From Elusimicrobiota bacterium (GTDB lineage Bacteria > Elusimicrobiota > Elusimicrobia > UBA1565 > UBA9628), in assembly GCA_016212795.1 (NCBI GenBank), contig JACRDT010000034.1, positions 62,001 to 126,000 on the forward strand: 64,000 nt of DNA, given 5' to 3'. Below, piece after piece: positions 20,830 through 30,554 of the stretch (position 1 is its first letter; the number at the start of each line of letters is the position of its first letter). Made by a program: the position numbers and the translations under genes. Below the pieces are notes generated by a model. That model did no database searches. It was given only the letters and a program-made list of their open reading frames with translations, and was not told where the DNA came from.

Positions 20830-22794
20830 ATGGTCCGACAGGCCCTGCTTTGCGCGCTGGCCGCGGCGTCTTGCATGCCGGTCGGCGCCGTCACGGTGAG
20901 CCGCGGCGGCAGGACGACGGCTCCTGTTACGGCGGGCAACCAGCCGGTCACGGGCCTGCCGGTCCTCCAGCCTTCGCAGGGGCTGGCCGGCCCGGGCCTG
21001 GGCGCGGCGCTCTCGCCATCCCTTCCTTCCCTGCCCGCGCCCGGTGTTTCTGGCGCGGGCGTGCCGCTTCGATCTGGACTGGAGAGCGGCCTGCCCGCGC
21101 CATCGGTCCAGGAGCGCGTCGGGCTCATCCAGGAGTTCCGCCGGCAAGCCGGGCTCGCGCCGCTGCCCGAAGCCTCGGTCGCGCTGCTCGTGGCCGAGGG
21201 TCCCAAGGCCGTGGCCGCGGCGCAGCTCGAGGCGGCCAAGACGCTGCTGGCGGGCGTCAACCCGAATTTCTCCGGCGAGGTCACCAAGGAAGACCTCTTC
21301 TTCGACCCCCCCGAGACCCTGGCGCTCAGGAAGGCGGTGGGCTCGGCGCGCCAGGTCATGGCCGGGGCCGCCGTGGGCGCCCTCGCCGAGAAGCTCTCCA
21401 CGGACGGCCGCATCGACCCGGCCGCCGTCGACGCCGCGTTCTCGGGCTCGAGGAGGCTCGCGTCTTTGGCCAAGAGCCTGCCCGGCCCGGGGGGCCGGGC
21501 CCTGCTCGACTTCATCGAGGACGGCGCCCCGCGGCAGGCCATCGAGCGCCTCGGCCAGCTCAAGAAGCACGATTCCCGCCTGCGCGACCCCGGGGCCCGG
21601 GCGGCCGCGGACCGGCTGGTCTCGGCCCTGAAGGAGGCGCCGCAGTCCCCGGCCGCCGCCGGCCTGGGCGAGCGGGCGGAGCTCGCCCGCCGGCTCCTGG
21701 CCAAGGGCCGCTACGGCGACGCCCTGGCCGAGGCCAGGGCGATGCTGTCCGCGCTCTCCGTCTCGGGCCTGCGCGAGGAGACGCGCCGGTTCTTCGGCCT
21801 GCAAGCCCTGGGTCTCGACGCCGCCGCGCGCGAGAAGGGCGCCGCCGCCATCTACGGCGCGAGGGGCCTGATGAGCGCGGCCGCCCTGGAGGAGCACGTG
21901 GCCCGGCTCGTGACCTCGGACCCGGGCGCTTACGTCGGAGCCCCGCTGTCCGGCAAGCCCACCCGCCGGCAGTGCTACGACGACTGCCCCGTCCAGCAGG
22001 CCTACAACCACCCCAAGCTCTCCAGGCTCGCCGAGCAGATGCCCTACCTGACGTTCCTGGCTGCCGTGGAGAGCAGGCTCGAAGACGACGTGCGCCACCG
22101 GGGCCTCATGAGCGTGGAGTCGGCCATCCTCCTGCGCGAGTTCGGCCTAGACATGGTGCGCCGGGGAGCCCCCAAGAGCGCCGCGGAGCTCGTGGAGCTC
22201 CTGAGACGCCACGGCAGCCTGCTGTTTTCGGTGCGCTGGGAGCCCGGCAAGTCCCTCAGGGACCGCGAGGGCGACCACGCGGTCGTGCTGCAGGGTGCGT
22301 TCCGCGAGGATGGGGGGTGGAATTTCGTGGTCATCGACTCCAACAGGAGCCGGCCCCAGGTCGTCTCGTTCGACGAGCTCGGCGTGCTGGGCGCGACCGG
22401 GTTCGACTCGGTCGAGGTGATGAAGGAGGGCGATCCCCGCCTGCCGGAGCCGCTGCGCTCCGTCGCCGACCCGGCGGCCCGCCTGCGCCTGGCCGTCAAC
22501 GCGTTCTACGGCCGCTACGGCGCGCTGCGCCGCGTGGTGCCCTGGTACAAGGCGATGCTGCTGGCCCCCGTCAACTTCGTCCTCGAGCGGCTTGGCCGCG
22601 ACCCAGTCGAGCCGTCGTATCGGGAGGACCTGGACGACAACCTCGTCCCGCTGACCCGGGCGCCGGCCGCGTTGACCGCCGCCGTGCGCCGGGGCCTCAG
22701 GCTCCCCGCCGAGGCCTTCGTCACGGTCCCCGACGGGCGCAGGTTCCTCAACCGCATCGTCGTCAAGTCACTCATCTCCCCCGCGGGGAGATGA
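20830..22794 (+). CDS. Large exported protein with papain-like cysteine protease motif
   Basis: A 654-residue protein with an N-terminal signal (MVRQALLCALAAASCMPVGA). The first 90 residues after it are low complexity and include a complete 20-codon family B unit (21031-21101). Residues about 95-330 are helical and of unknown type. The C-terminal part carries Cys382 in RQCYDDCPVQQ, His483 in GDHAVVLQG and D503/N505 in VVIDSNRS, an order and spacing that fit papain-like or C39-like cysteine peptidases. The last residues (SLISPAGR and the TGA) are encoded by a family A hairpin. Enzyme activity is an inference from three residues only. Confidence 0.65.
   Translation: MVRQALLCALAAASCMPVGAVTVSRGGRTTAPVTAGNQPVTGLPVLQPSQGLAGPGLGAALSPSLPSLPAPGVSGAGVPLRSGLESGLPAPSVQERVGLIQEFRRQAGLAPLPEASVALLVAEGPKAVAAAQLEAAKTLLAGVNPNFSGEVTKEDLFFDPPETLALRKAVGSARQVMAGAAVGALAEKLSTDGRIDPAAVDAAFSGSRRLASLAKSLPGPGGRALLDFIEDGAPRQAIERLGQLKKHDSRLRDPGARAAADRLVSALKEAPQSPAAAGLGERAELARRLLAKGRYGDALAEARAMLSALSVSGLREETRRFFGLQALGLDAAAREKGAAAIYGARGLMSAAALEEHVARLVTSDPGAYVGAPLSGKPTRRQCYDDCPVQQAYNHPKLSRLAEQMPYLTFLAAVESRLEDDVRHRGLMSVESAILLREFGLDMVRRGAPKSAAELVELLRRHGSLLFSVRWEPGKSLRDREGDHAVVLQGAFREDGGWNFVVIDSNRSRPQVVSFDELGVLGATGFDSVEVMKEGDPRLPEPLRSVADPAARLRLAVNAFYGRYGALRRVVPWYKAMLLAPVNFVLERLGRDPVEPSYREDLDDNLVPLTRAPAALTAAVRRGLRLPAEAFVTVPDGRRFLNRIVVKSLISPAGR
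21031..21101 (+). repeat. Family B repeat, full 60-bp unit inside a coding region
   Basis: The motif CTGCCCGCGCC at 21031 is repeated exactly 60 bases later at 21091. Between them lies the CCGCGCC-N10-GGCGCGG stem and a tail with GTGCCGCTTCGATCTG. The unit adds 20 codons in frame (APGVSGAGVPLRSG...). Confidence 0.75.
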
Positions 22795-22804
22795 GTAGCT
22801 GAGA
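22768..22804 (+). repeat. Family A palindromic repeat (degenerate copy 1)
   Basis: A short-armed version: CTCATCTCCCC pairs with GGGGAGATGAG around CGC, followed by TAGCTGAG. It contains the TGA stop (22792-22794) of the upstream gene and lies 28 bases before the ABC importer operon. It could also act as a weak terminator. Confidence 0.7.
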
Positions 22805-22831
22805 AAATGTTATAGTGGGGTTCCGAGGCCC

Positions 22832-24064
22832 ATGAGACCGGCGTTTTCAGCGGCACTACCCGTCCTGCTCGCGGCGCTCCTGGGCTCCTGCCGGCTCGCC
22901 GGCCAGGAACCCAGCGCCGGCCGGACGATCGTGGTCTGGGAGCAGGAGGACGCCCAGGTCTTCCCCTACATCGACTCGGTCTTCGCGGCGTTCAAGCGGC
23001 TCCCCGGCAACGCCGACGTCCGCATCGTCCGCAACCACTACCACACCGAGGACCTGCGCCAGCAGTTCCTGACCGCCTCCATCGCGGGCAGCCCCCCGGA
23101 CCTGATGATGAGCCCCTCCGATTTCGCGGGGGTCTTCTCGGTGGCGGGGTTCATCATGCCGGTGGACGGGGTCTTCGACCTCTCGGTCTACAACAAGCCG
23201 GTCATCGAGGCCATCACCCTCGACGGCCGGGTCTGGGGGGTGCCCATCACCAACGGCAACCACCTCATGCTGATGTACAACAAGCGCTTCTCCCCGACGC
23301 CCCCTCAGACGACCGACGAGCTCTTCCGGTTCTGCGCGACGCAGGTGAAGCCCAACAAGCTCGACTACTGCATGGCCTTCAACCTGGGCGAGCCGTTCTG
23401 GCTCATGCCGTGGCTAGGGGCGTTGGGCGGCTGGCCCATCGACAACAAGACCCCGACCCTCGACACGCCCGCCATGCGCCAGGCCGTCTCGCTGGTGGTG
23501 GACCTCATCTACGAGAAGAAGTTCGTCCCCATGGAGTGCGAGTACAACTGCACGGACTCGCTCTTCAAGGAGGAGAAGGTCGCCTTCATCATCAACGGCG
23601 ACTGGGCCATCTCGACCTACAGGGACAAGATGGGCAAGAATTTCGGCGTGGCTAAAATACCGAGGTTGTCGGCCACCGGCAGGTGGCCGACACCGATGGT
23701 AAGCGGTCGGTATTTCCTGCTCACCTCAAAGCTGTCCGGCCCGAAGCTGGAATTGATCAAACAGTTCGTTTCTTTCTACACCAACGAAGAAAACCAGATT
23801 GGCCAAGTCAAGTCCCTCATGCGGCTTCCGGCCCTGGCCAAGGCGGCCAGGGCCGGGATCATCATGGACGACCCCATCCTCAGGGCCTCCATGGAGCAGA
23901 TCCTGGCGGGCAAGCCCATGCCCATGGCCACCGAGATGCGCGCGGTCTGGGACACGACGCGGCCGCACCTGGGCCGGGCCGTCAACAAGAAGGCGACGCC
24001 CGCGGAGGCCGTGGCCAGGATGCAGGCCGAGGCGGTCTCGAGGATCAAGGAGATGGCCGACTGA
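22832..24064 (+). CDS. ABC importer sugar-binding lipoprotein
   Basis: Extracytoplasmic solute-binding protein of the maltose/multiple-sugar type (family 1), 410 residues, lipid-anchored by the lipobox LLGSC at residue 20. Family segments include TIVVWEQEDAQVFPYIDSVF, LRQQFLTASIAGSPPDLMMSPSD, WGVPITNGNHLMLMYNK and VAFIINGDWAISTYRD. A TATAGT box lies at 22811-22816. Bases about 23650-23820 have lower GC and contain a perfect 11-bp hairpin while still coding for the normal fold. It is the first gene of a four-gene importer and overlaps the first permease by one base. The actual sugar is not evident. Confidence 0.9.
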   Translation: MRPAFSAALPVLLAALLGSCRLAGQEPSAGRTIVVWEQEDAQVFPYIDSVFAAFKRLPGNADVRIVRNHYHTEDLRQQFLTASIAGSPPDLMMSPSDFAGVFSVAGFIMPVDGVFDLSVYNKPVIEAITLDGRVWGVPITNGNHLMLMYNKRFSPTPPQTTDELFRFCATQVKPNKLDYCMAFNLGEPFWLMPWLGALGGWPIDNKTPTLDTPAMRQAVSLVVDLIYEKKFVPMECEYNCTDSLFKEEKVAFIINGDWAISTYRDKMGKNFGVAKIPRLSATGRWPTPMVSGRYFLLTSKLSGPKLELIKQFVSFYTNEENQIGQVKSLMRLPALAKAARAGIIMDDPILRASMEQILAGKPMPMATEMRAVWDTTRPHLGRAVNKKATPAEAVARMQAEAVSRIKEMAD

Positions 24065-25260
24065 TGGACGCCATCCTGCAGGTCCTGCAGTTCGCCCTGC
24101 TCCTCGGCGCGTTCGTGGCGGTGCTGGAGGCGTGGCTGCACTATCATTTCACGTTCCACGACAGGGCCTGGTTCGTCCCGGGCGGCGTGCTGGGCACGGT
24201 CACGCTGGCGCTGGGCGCCGCGCTCCTCGTGTCGGGCCCGAGCGTCGACTGGGCCCGCCTCCTCTCCTTGGCGGCGGGGGCGGCGGCGGCCGAGGCCCTG
24301 GTGGCGCTCTTCTTCAGGCACGTCGTGCGGGGCCGGCACGCCCTGCCCTACATGCTGCTCGCCCCGGCCCTGCTGGGGCTGGCGGCCTTGATCGCCTACC
24401 CCATGTTCTTCGAGGTCTACCTCGCGTTCCACGACCTCAAGCTCACCACCATCATGGCCTGGAGCCGGACCGGGGAACTGCCCTTCGTGGGCTTGAAGCA
24501 CTTCAGGAAGGTGTTCGTCTCGTCGCCGCTCTCCGAGGTCACCTTCTGGCAGCTGCTGCTCAGGACCATCGGCTGGACGGCGATCAACGTCTTCTGCCAC
24601 GTGGCCGGCGGCTTCGTCATGGCGCTGCTGCTGAACTCCGTCACGCGGCTCAAGGGGCTCTACCGGACGCTGCTCATCGTGCCCTGGGCCATGCCGCAGG
24701 TGGTCGCGGTGCTGGCCATGAGGGGGGAGTTCCACTCGCAGTACGGCTTCGTCAACGTCATGCTGGCCAAGCTCGTCGCCTGGCTGCCGTTCCTGAAGGC
24801 CGTCGGGGTCGGCCCGGTCCAGTGGCTCGGCCAGCATCCCTTCCTGACCTGCACCGTCATCAACGTGTGGCTGGGCGTGCCGTTCATGGCCGTGGTCATC
24901 CTCGGCGGGCTGCAGTCCATCTCGCGCCACTACTACGACGCGGCCTCCATCGACGGGGCCTCGGTCCTCCAGCAGTTCCGGATGATCACCCTGCCGCTCA
25001 TCAAACCCGTGCTGGCGCCGGCCGTGACGCTCGGGACCGTGTGGACCTTCAACAACATCAACGTGATCTACCTGGTCACGGGCCAGGCCGGCGGGACCGA
25101 GGATGCCGACATCCTGGTCTCGGCCCTCTACAAGGCGGCCTTCGCCTTCTACCGCTACAGCTATTCGGCGGCGTTCGCGCTCATCGTCTTCCTGATGCTC
25201 TTCGCCTTCTCCATGCTGTGGCTCAGGTACACCAAGGGCTCGGAGTCCGCTTATGAGTAG
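24064..25260 (+). CDS. ABC sugar transporter permease, MalF/UgpA type
   Basis: Inner-membrane permease of 398 residues with a long N-terminal extension of three hydrophobic segments before the usual six. The permease EAA loop, which docks on the ATPase, is visible as YYDAASIDGASVLQQFRMIT near residues 293-312. ATG 24064 overlaps the binding-protein stop (TGATG). The stop codon TAG is provided by the GAGTAG of a partial family A repeat that also contains the start of the next gene. Confidence 0.9.
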   Translation: MDAILQVLQFALLLGAFVAVLEAWLHYHFTFHDRAWFVPGGVLGTVTLALGAALLVSGPSVDWARLLSLAAGAAAAEALVALFFRHVVRGRHALPYMLLAPALLGLAALIAYPMFFEVYLAFHDLKLTTIMAWSRTGELPFVGLKHFRKVFVSSPLSEVTFWQLLLRTIGWTAINVFCHVAGGFVMALLLNSVTRLKGLYRTLLIVPWAMPQVVAVLAMRGEFHSQYGFVNVMLAKLVAWLPFLKAVGVGPVQWLGQHPFLTCTVINVWLGVPFMAVVILGGLQSISRHYYDAASIDGASVLQQFRMITLPLIKPVLAPAVTLGTVWTFNNINVIYLVTGQAGGTEDADILVSALYKAAFAFYRYSYSAAFALIVFLMLFAFSMLWLRYTKGSESAYE

Positions 25261-26140
25261 CGGGGGGGGGGACGCCGTTTCATCAAGCCAAGCCGCGCTG
25301 GCCGCCCATCGGCGGCGCGAGGCCCTCAAGACCGCGCTCGTCCACGGCGCGCTCGTCCTCGGCTGCGCCGTGTGCGTCTACCCGCTGCTGAGGATCCTGG
25401 CCGTGTCGCTCCGGCCCGGGGACAGGATCATCTCCACGGACCTGTCCATCATCCCGCAGGGGGCGACCTGGGTCTCCTACGTCAAGGTCTTCACCGAGAC
25501 CAACTTCCTGTTCTGGCTGTGGAACTCGCTGGTCATCACGACGGCGACCTCGCTGGTGGGCGTGAGCCTGGCCGCGACCGCGGCCTACGCGTTCTCGAGG
25601 TTCAGGTTCCCGGGCCAGAAGCTGGGGCTCTCGCTCCTGCTGGGCACGCAGATGCTGCCGGCCGGGATGCTGCTCCTCCCGCTGTTCCTCATGATCATGA
25701 GGCTGCGCCTGATGAACACCTACCTCGGCATGGTCGTCGCCTACTCGGTGTCCTCGCTGCCGTTCAGCATCTGGATCCTCAAGGGCTACTACGACACCAT
25801 CCCGAGATCCCTGGAGGAGGCGGCGCTGGTGGACGGCACCTCCGTGTTCGGGGCTTTCTACCGCATCGTGCTGCCGCTCTCGACGCCGGCGCTGGCCATC
25901 GCCTTCCTGTTCAATTTCACCCAGGCGTGGAACGAGTACCTGGTCGCCCGGGTCATCCTCACCGATTCCTTCAAGTACACCTGGACCTTGGGCCTTTTCG
26001 ACCTGCAGGGCCAGTACCTGACCCAATGGGGGATGTTCGCGGCGGCCTCCCTGATGGTCACGGTGCCGGTCATGGCGGTCTTCCTGTATTCCTCGAAGTG
26101 GCTCCTGACCGGGATGACCCTCGGCGGGGTCAAGGGGTAG
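25253..26140 (+). CDS. ABC sugar transporter permease, MalG/UgpE type
   Basis: Second permease subunit, 295 residues and six membrane segments, with the EAA loop LEEAALVDGTSVFGAFYRI at about residues 187-205. The first 12 codons (MSSGGGDAVSSS) are read directly from a family A repeat fragment and are not part of the conserved domain, which begins near the hydrophobic segment ALVHGALVLGCAVCVYPLL. The start overlaps the MalF-type stop by eight bases. Alternative starts further in exist only as codons inside the conserved part. Confidence 0.9.
   Translation: MSSGGGDAVSSSQAALAAHRRREALKTALVHGALVLGCAVCVYPLLRILAVSLRPGDRIISTDLSIIPQGATWVSYVKVFTETNFLFWLWNSLVITTATSLVGVSLAATAAYAFSRFRFPGQKLGLSLLLGTQMLPAGMLLLPLFLMIMRLRLMNTYLGMVVAYSVSSLPFSIWILKGYYDTIPRSLEEAALVDGTSVFGAFYRIVLPLSTPALAIAFLFNFTQAWNEYLVARVILTDSFKYTWTLGLFDLQGQYLTQWGMFAAASLMVTVPVMAVFLYSSKWLLTGMTLGGVKG
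25255..25287 (+). repeat. Family A repeat, right half only (copy 2)
   Basis: GAGTAGC, a run of nine to ten G, then GACGCCGTTTCATCA: the tail half of the family A element without the left arm of the hairpin. It sits across the stop/start junction of the two permease genes. Confidence 0.8.
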
Positions 26141-26143
26141 CCT

Positions 26144-27220
<1,077 letters not shown>

Positions 27221-27244
27221 GAGCCGCGGGCAAGGAACTTCCTA

Positions 27245-27317
27245 ATGAAACGGCATCTGCCCCCCCGCTACTCGCCCCCCCGTATTCGATCCTCCCCTGC
27301 GGGGGGGGGCGAGTGAC
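27245..27317 (-). repeat. Family A repeat, long version (copy 3)
   Basis: Starts ATGAAACGGCATCTGCC and continues with GCTACTCG, then a C7 run, GTATTCGATCCTCCCCTGC, a G9 run and CGAGTGAC. This long-loop version (with the TATTCGATCCTCC insert) also occurs at 56248-56321. The terminal GTG of CGAGTGA is the start codon of the radical SAM gene. Confidence 0.85.
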
Positions 27318-29391
27318 AGGAGCCAAGCCGCTCGTCTTCCTGGCCGACCTCAGCCACGACCAGCACGCCCACAAGTACTGCGTCCCCCTGAACATCGGCT
27401 GCCTGGCCGCCATGCTCGAGCGCGAGTTCGGCTCGGCCGTGGAGGTGAGGCTGTTCAAGTTCCCCGGCGACCTGCTCGCGGCCCTGCCCGAGCGGCCCGA
27501 CGTCCTGGGGCTGTCCAACTACGACTGGAACGCCAACCTCGACCGCGCGATGGCCGAGGCGGCCCGGGCCGCGGACCCGGAGGTGTTCGTCGTCATGGGC
27601 GGTCCCTCCATCCGCAGCCGGCCGGAGGGCGTCCGGCGGTTCCTCGAGGAGAACCCCCAGGTGGACGCCTACGTCATGTTCGAGGGCGAGGAGGCCTTCG
27701 CGGGGCTCGTCGGGCACCTGCTGGGCCGCCCGGGGCGGCTCCGGGAGACCCTCGTGGCCGCGCACCGCAGCTTGGCCCAGGTGGCCTACCTGGACCGGCG
27801 GGAGGGCTTCTTCTCCATGGGCCCCTTCTGCCCGAGCCTGAGCCTCAAGCGCATCCCCTTCCCGTCGGCCTGGCTCTCGGGCCGGCTGGACCCCTTCCTC
27901 GACGACCGCAGGTTCCCGCTGGTGCCGATCATCGAGACCTCCCGGGGCTGCCCGTTTTGCTGCACCTACTGCACCGGGTGGGGCAGCGCCGCCACGGGCA
28001 TCAGGATGGTGCGGCAGTACGACCTGGAGACGGTGTTCGAGGAGCTCGACCACATCTTCCGGCGGGCCGGGCGGACCTTCCAGCTCTACATCGGCGACGG
28101 CAACTTCGGCATCCTGGAGCGCGACCTGAAGATCGCCGAGCGGATCAGGATCCTCTCCGACAAGTACGGGAAGGCCGCCTCCCTGTCGCTGGACGTCATC
28201 AACGGCAACATCGGGCGCAACGTCGAGATCCTCAAGGTCCTGGGAGAGTCCGCCGTCACGAGCTTCGCCCAGCAGACCTTCAACGACCACGTCCTGGCCA
28301 ACATCAAGCGCAAGGGCCTGGGCTTCAATAGGGTCCGGGCGGGGGTTTCGGCCGTGCACGCCATCGGGAGCAAGATCAGCACCGACCTGCTCCTGGGCCT
28401 GCCGGGCGAGAGCAAGGCCGACCACATCCGCAGCGTCAAGATGGCCTACCAGGCGGGCTTCGACTGGCTCAAGGTCAGCGACATCCGCCTGGCGCCGGGG
28501 ACCGAGATGGAGCTTTCGGAGTCCCGCGAGCGCTTCGGGCTGGAAGGCCGCTACCGGGTCATTCCCAACGCCTTCGGGGAGTACGCCGGCCGACGCGTGG
28601 TCGAGTACGAGTACTGCGTCCGGCGGACCGCCGCGATGTCGGAGCGGGAGTTCCTGGAGCTGCGCCTCTTGCACGGGCACATCCTCCTCCTCATGAACGT
28701 TGACGTCGGCCGCCCCCTCCTGGACCTGGCCGAACGACACGGCGTCGACGTGGTGGACCTGGTCGAGGCCGTCTCGACCATGCCGCCACGCGGGAAGTTC
28801 CCCGGCTTGGCCGCGCGGTTCAAGGCCTACATGGACCACGCCGCGCACGAGTGGTTCGCCTCGCGGCGGGAGGCCGACCGCCGCTACCTGTCCGACGAGG
28901 GCTTCCGGCTGCTCCAGGAGCGGGGGTTCCCGAAGCTGAACTACGACTACGCGGCGCGCCTGGTGGTCGAGCGCGGCCTGGCGGCCGAGCTCCTGGGCTG
29001 GACGGCGTTCCAACTGCGGCGGCTCAAGCCCGAACTGGACGCGGCCCTCGTCGCCGAGGTGGCGGCGTTCTCCGCGGCGAGGCTGGTCACGTACCCCTTC
29101 GATTGGTCGCCCCGTCGCCTGCGCCTGTCGCCGAGGGCCCTGCGGGAGACGACCCGCTACATCGACGGGGCAGCCACTCGCCCCCCCCACGGGGGGGCGA
29201 GTAGCGGGGGGGCCGAGCGCCGCAGGCGCTCTTCTCCGTACGACGTCGAGCTCTCCATGCCCGAGGAGATGGTCCGCCGGATCACCGACATCATGGCCGG
29301 CTACCGCACCACCCGCGACCGGCGCCACGGCGTGCACATGGTGCTGGAGTACGAGAACAAGGCCTTCCTGCGCCGCGCCCGCCTAGTCTGA
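27313..29391 (+). CDS. B12-binding-type radical SAM protein
   Basis: A 692-residue enzyme. Residues about 1-150 resemble a cobalamin-binding Rossmann domain (VLGLSNYDWNANLD, EVFVVMGGPSIRSRPEG). The radical SAM core begins at ETSRGCPFCCTYCTGWG, giving the C-x3-C-x2-C cluster motif, and continues through YIGDGNFGILERD and DLLLGLPGES. The C-terminal 300 residues are unassigned. Residues about 622-635 (ATRPPHGGASSGGA) come from an inserted family A repeat. The start is a GTG donated by another family A copy. Such enzymes modify natural products, lipids or cofactors; the substrate is unknown. The gene follows the ABC importer but may be separate from it. Confidence 0.82.
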   Translation: MTGAKPLVFLADLSHDQHAHKYCVPLNIGCLAAMLEREFGSAVEVRLFKFPGDLLAALPERPDVLGLSNYDWNANLDRAMAEAARAADPEVFVVMGGPSIRSRPEGVRRFLEENPQVDAYVMFEGEEAFAGLVGHLLGRPGRLRETLVAAHRSLAQVAYLDRREGFFSMGPFCPSLSLKRIPFPSAWLSGRLDPFLDDRRFPLVPIIETSRGCPFCCTYCTGWGSAATGIRMVRQYDLETVFEELDHIFRRAGRTFQLYIGDGNFGILERDLKIAERIRILSDKYGKAASLSLDVINGNIGRNVEILKVLGESAVTSFAQQTFNDHVLANIKRKGLGFNRVRAGVSAVHAIGSKISTDLLLGLPGESKADHIRSVKMAYQAGFDWLKVSDIRLAPGTEMELSESRERFGLEGRYRVIPNAFGEYAGRRVVEYEYCVRRTAAMSEREFLELRLLHGHILLLMNVDVGRPLLDLAERHGVDVVDLVEAVSTMPPRGKFPGLAARFKAYMDHAAHEWFASRREADRRYLSDEGFRLLQERGFPKLNYDYAARLVVERGLAAELLGWTAFQLRRLKPELDAALVAEVAAFSAARLVTYPFDWSPRRLRLSPRALRETTRYIDGAATRPPHGGASSGGAERRRRSSPYDVELSMPEEMVRRITDIMAGYRTTRDRRHGVHMVLEYENKAFLRRARLV
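29175..29213 (+). repeat. Family A repeat inserted in frame in an enzyme gene (copy 4)
   Basis: CACTCG, C8, A, CG7, CGAGTAGC and G7 CC: a full hairpin with tail GAGTAGCGGGGGGGCC. It is read without a stop because the frame avoids the TAG in GAGTAG. It lies near the 3' end of the radical SAM gene. Confidence 0.85.
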
Positions 29392-29410
29392 TCGGGGCCA
29401 GGCCAAAAAG

Positions 29411-29446
29411 AAGACCCCCGGCGTCGCGGACGACGCCGGGGGTCTT
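29411..29446. terminator. Strong bidirectional terminator
   Basis: A perfect 16-bp stem (AAGACCCCCGGCGTCG at 29411-29426, its complement at 29431-29446) closes a CGGA tetraloop. It lies between the convergent radical SAM and FecR genes, with A and T residues on both sides (CCAAAAAG before, CTTCCTATG after). It should stop transcripts in both directions. Confidence 0.9.
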
Positions 29447-29461
29447 CCTATGTTGTGACGA

Positions 29462-30352
29462 TCAGGGGCAGCAGACGTCGGGACCCGAGGGGCTCACGTA
29501 CGTGCAGTCGATGCAGCTCGTCGTGGTCGGGGTGACGCTCGTCTCCTGGGCCGGGTTGGTCGTCTGCGTCGTCGTCTCGGTGCCCGGCACCGTCTCCGTG
29601 GCCGTTTCCTCGGCCGTGACTTCGTCGGCCGGAGCAGCCGCTTCCGGGGTCGCCGGAGCTTCGCCGGCCGCGGCCAGCTCAGGGAGCACGACCGTGGGCT
29701 CGACGGGGGCCGTGACGCCCGCCGGGATGGGAGCCGGAGGCTCGGAGGCGCCGGTGGCGGCGTTGGCGGCCAGGGACTGGCCCGCCTCGACGCCCTGAGA
29801 ACGCCCGAAATTGTCCGTGACCCCGAGGGAGCCCTCGAAGCACATCATGCTCACCTGGGTCGGGCTCTGGACGTCGATGGTCCCGCCGGTCCCGCGCACG
29901 CTGGCGACCGCGACGGGGTTCCTCATCTGGAACATCCGGCCCTTGAGCTTCTTGACCCAAAAGTCGAGCTTGCCCAGCCCGATGTAGACGCCCACTTTGG
30001 ACATGGAGACGTCCTCGATCTTGAAGGTCGCGTTCGGGCCGATGCGCAGCTTGGTCCCGTCCGTGAAAGCGATGGTCATCCCGGCGTTGGCCTCGGTCTT
30101 GACCTGGGTGCCGGCGGTCAGCCGCTGGCCGACCTTCGCCTCGGTCCAGGGCTCGACGCCGTCGACGAGGACCTGGGCTTTGCCTTCGACGAGGCCCACG
30201 AGGGCGACCATGGCCTTGACCGGGCCTCCCTTCACCGCGGCGGGGATGGATGCTCCCGGCGGCATGGCGGCCGGGACCGGCACGGCGGCGGCGGCGTACG
30301 CCGCGGTCGAAAGCGTCATGGCGAACAGTGCTCCAAGAATCTTGCGTCTCAT
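29462..30352 (-). CDS. Exported FecR-domain protein
   Basis: A 296-residue secreted protein with signal peptide MRRKILGALFAMTLSTAAYA. The FecR domain spans about residues 50-200: GLVEGKAQVLVDG, then GQRLTAGTQVKTEANAGMTI, FTDGTKLRIGPNATFKI and NPVAVASVRGTGGTIDV. Stand-alone FecR domains in exported proteins bind envelope partners rather than sense iron. The C-terminus is Pro/Thr/Glu-rich and ends with several cysteines (SCIDC...DVCCP), which may form disulfides or bind metal. GGGAGG precedes the ATG. Confidence 0.85.
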   Translation of the reverse strand: MRRKILGALFAMTLSTAAYAAAAVPVPAAMPPGASIPAAVKGGPVKAMVALVGLVEGKAQVLVDGVEPWTEAKVGQRLTAGTQVKTEANAGMTIAFTDGTKLRIGPNATFKIEDVSMSKVGVYIGLGKLDFWVKKLKGRMFQMRNPVAVASVRGTGGTIDVQSPTQVSMMCFEGSLGVTDNFGRSQGVEAGQSLAANAATGASEPPAPIPAGVTAPVEPTVVLPELAAAGEAPATPEAAAPADEVTAEETATETVPGTETTTQTTNPAQETSVTPTTTSCIDCTYVSPSGPDVCCP

Positions 30353-30397
30353 GCAACCTCCCTCGTCAGCGGTTTCCCCGTTCGTACGGGGCGGTAT

Positions 30398-30426
30398 AGT
30401 CTACTCAAAACGCGGCCCGATTGCAA
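30398..30426 (-). promoter_or_regulatory. Promoter of the FecR gene
   Basis: On the minus strand TTGCAA (30426-30421) and TAGACT (30403-30398) are 17 bases apart, about 45 bases before the FecR start codon. Spacing is ideal and both boxes match four of six consensus bases. Confidence 0.55.
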
Positions 30427-30543
30427 CTGCCGGACAGGCGATGATATTTTAACCGGTCCGGCGCGGGATTGCAATGCTTTTTTTGTCACATCCCCGGCAG
30501 GATCCCGGCGCGGCCAGCCTTGCCTGTCGGCCGCAGGATGGGA

Positions 30544-30549
30544 TAGAAT
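30544..30549 (+). promoter_or_regulatory. -10 box TAGAAT, five bases before ATG
   Basis: TAGAAT ends five bases before the ATG at 30555, which begins a clear signal peptide. No Shine-Dalgarno is present, so the mRNA is probably leaderless. Confidence 0.55.
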
Positions 30550-30554
30550 TAGAC

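Noticed and set aside
29392..29461. A small gene or riboswitch between the radical SAM and FecR genes
   Set aside because: The gap is fully explained by a perfect 16-bp bidirectional terminator.
30474..30554. Earlier start of the DUF4384 gene at ATG 30474
   Set aside because: The extra residues are not signal-like and would bury the signal peptide that begins at ATG 30555, just after a TAGAAT box.
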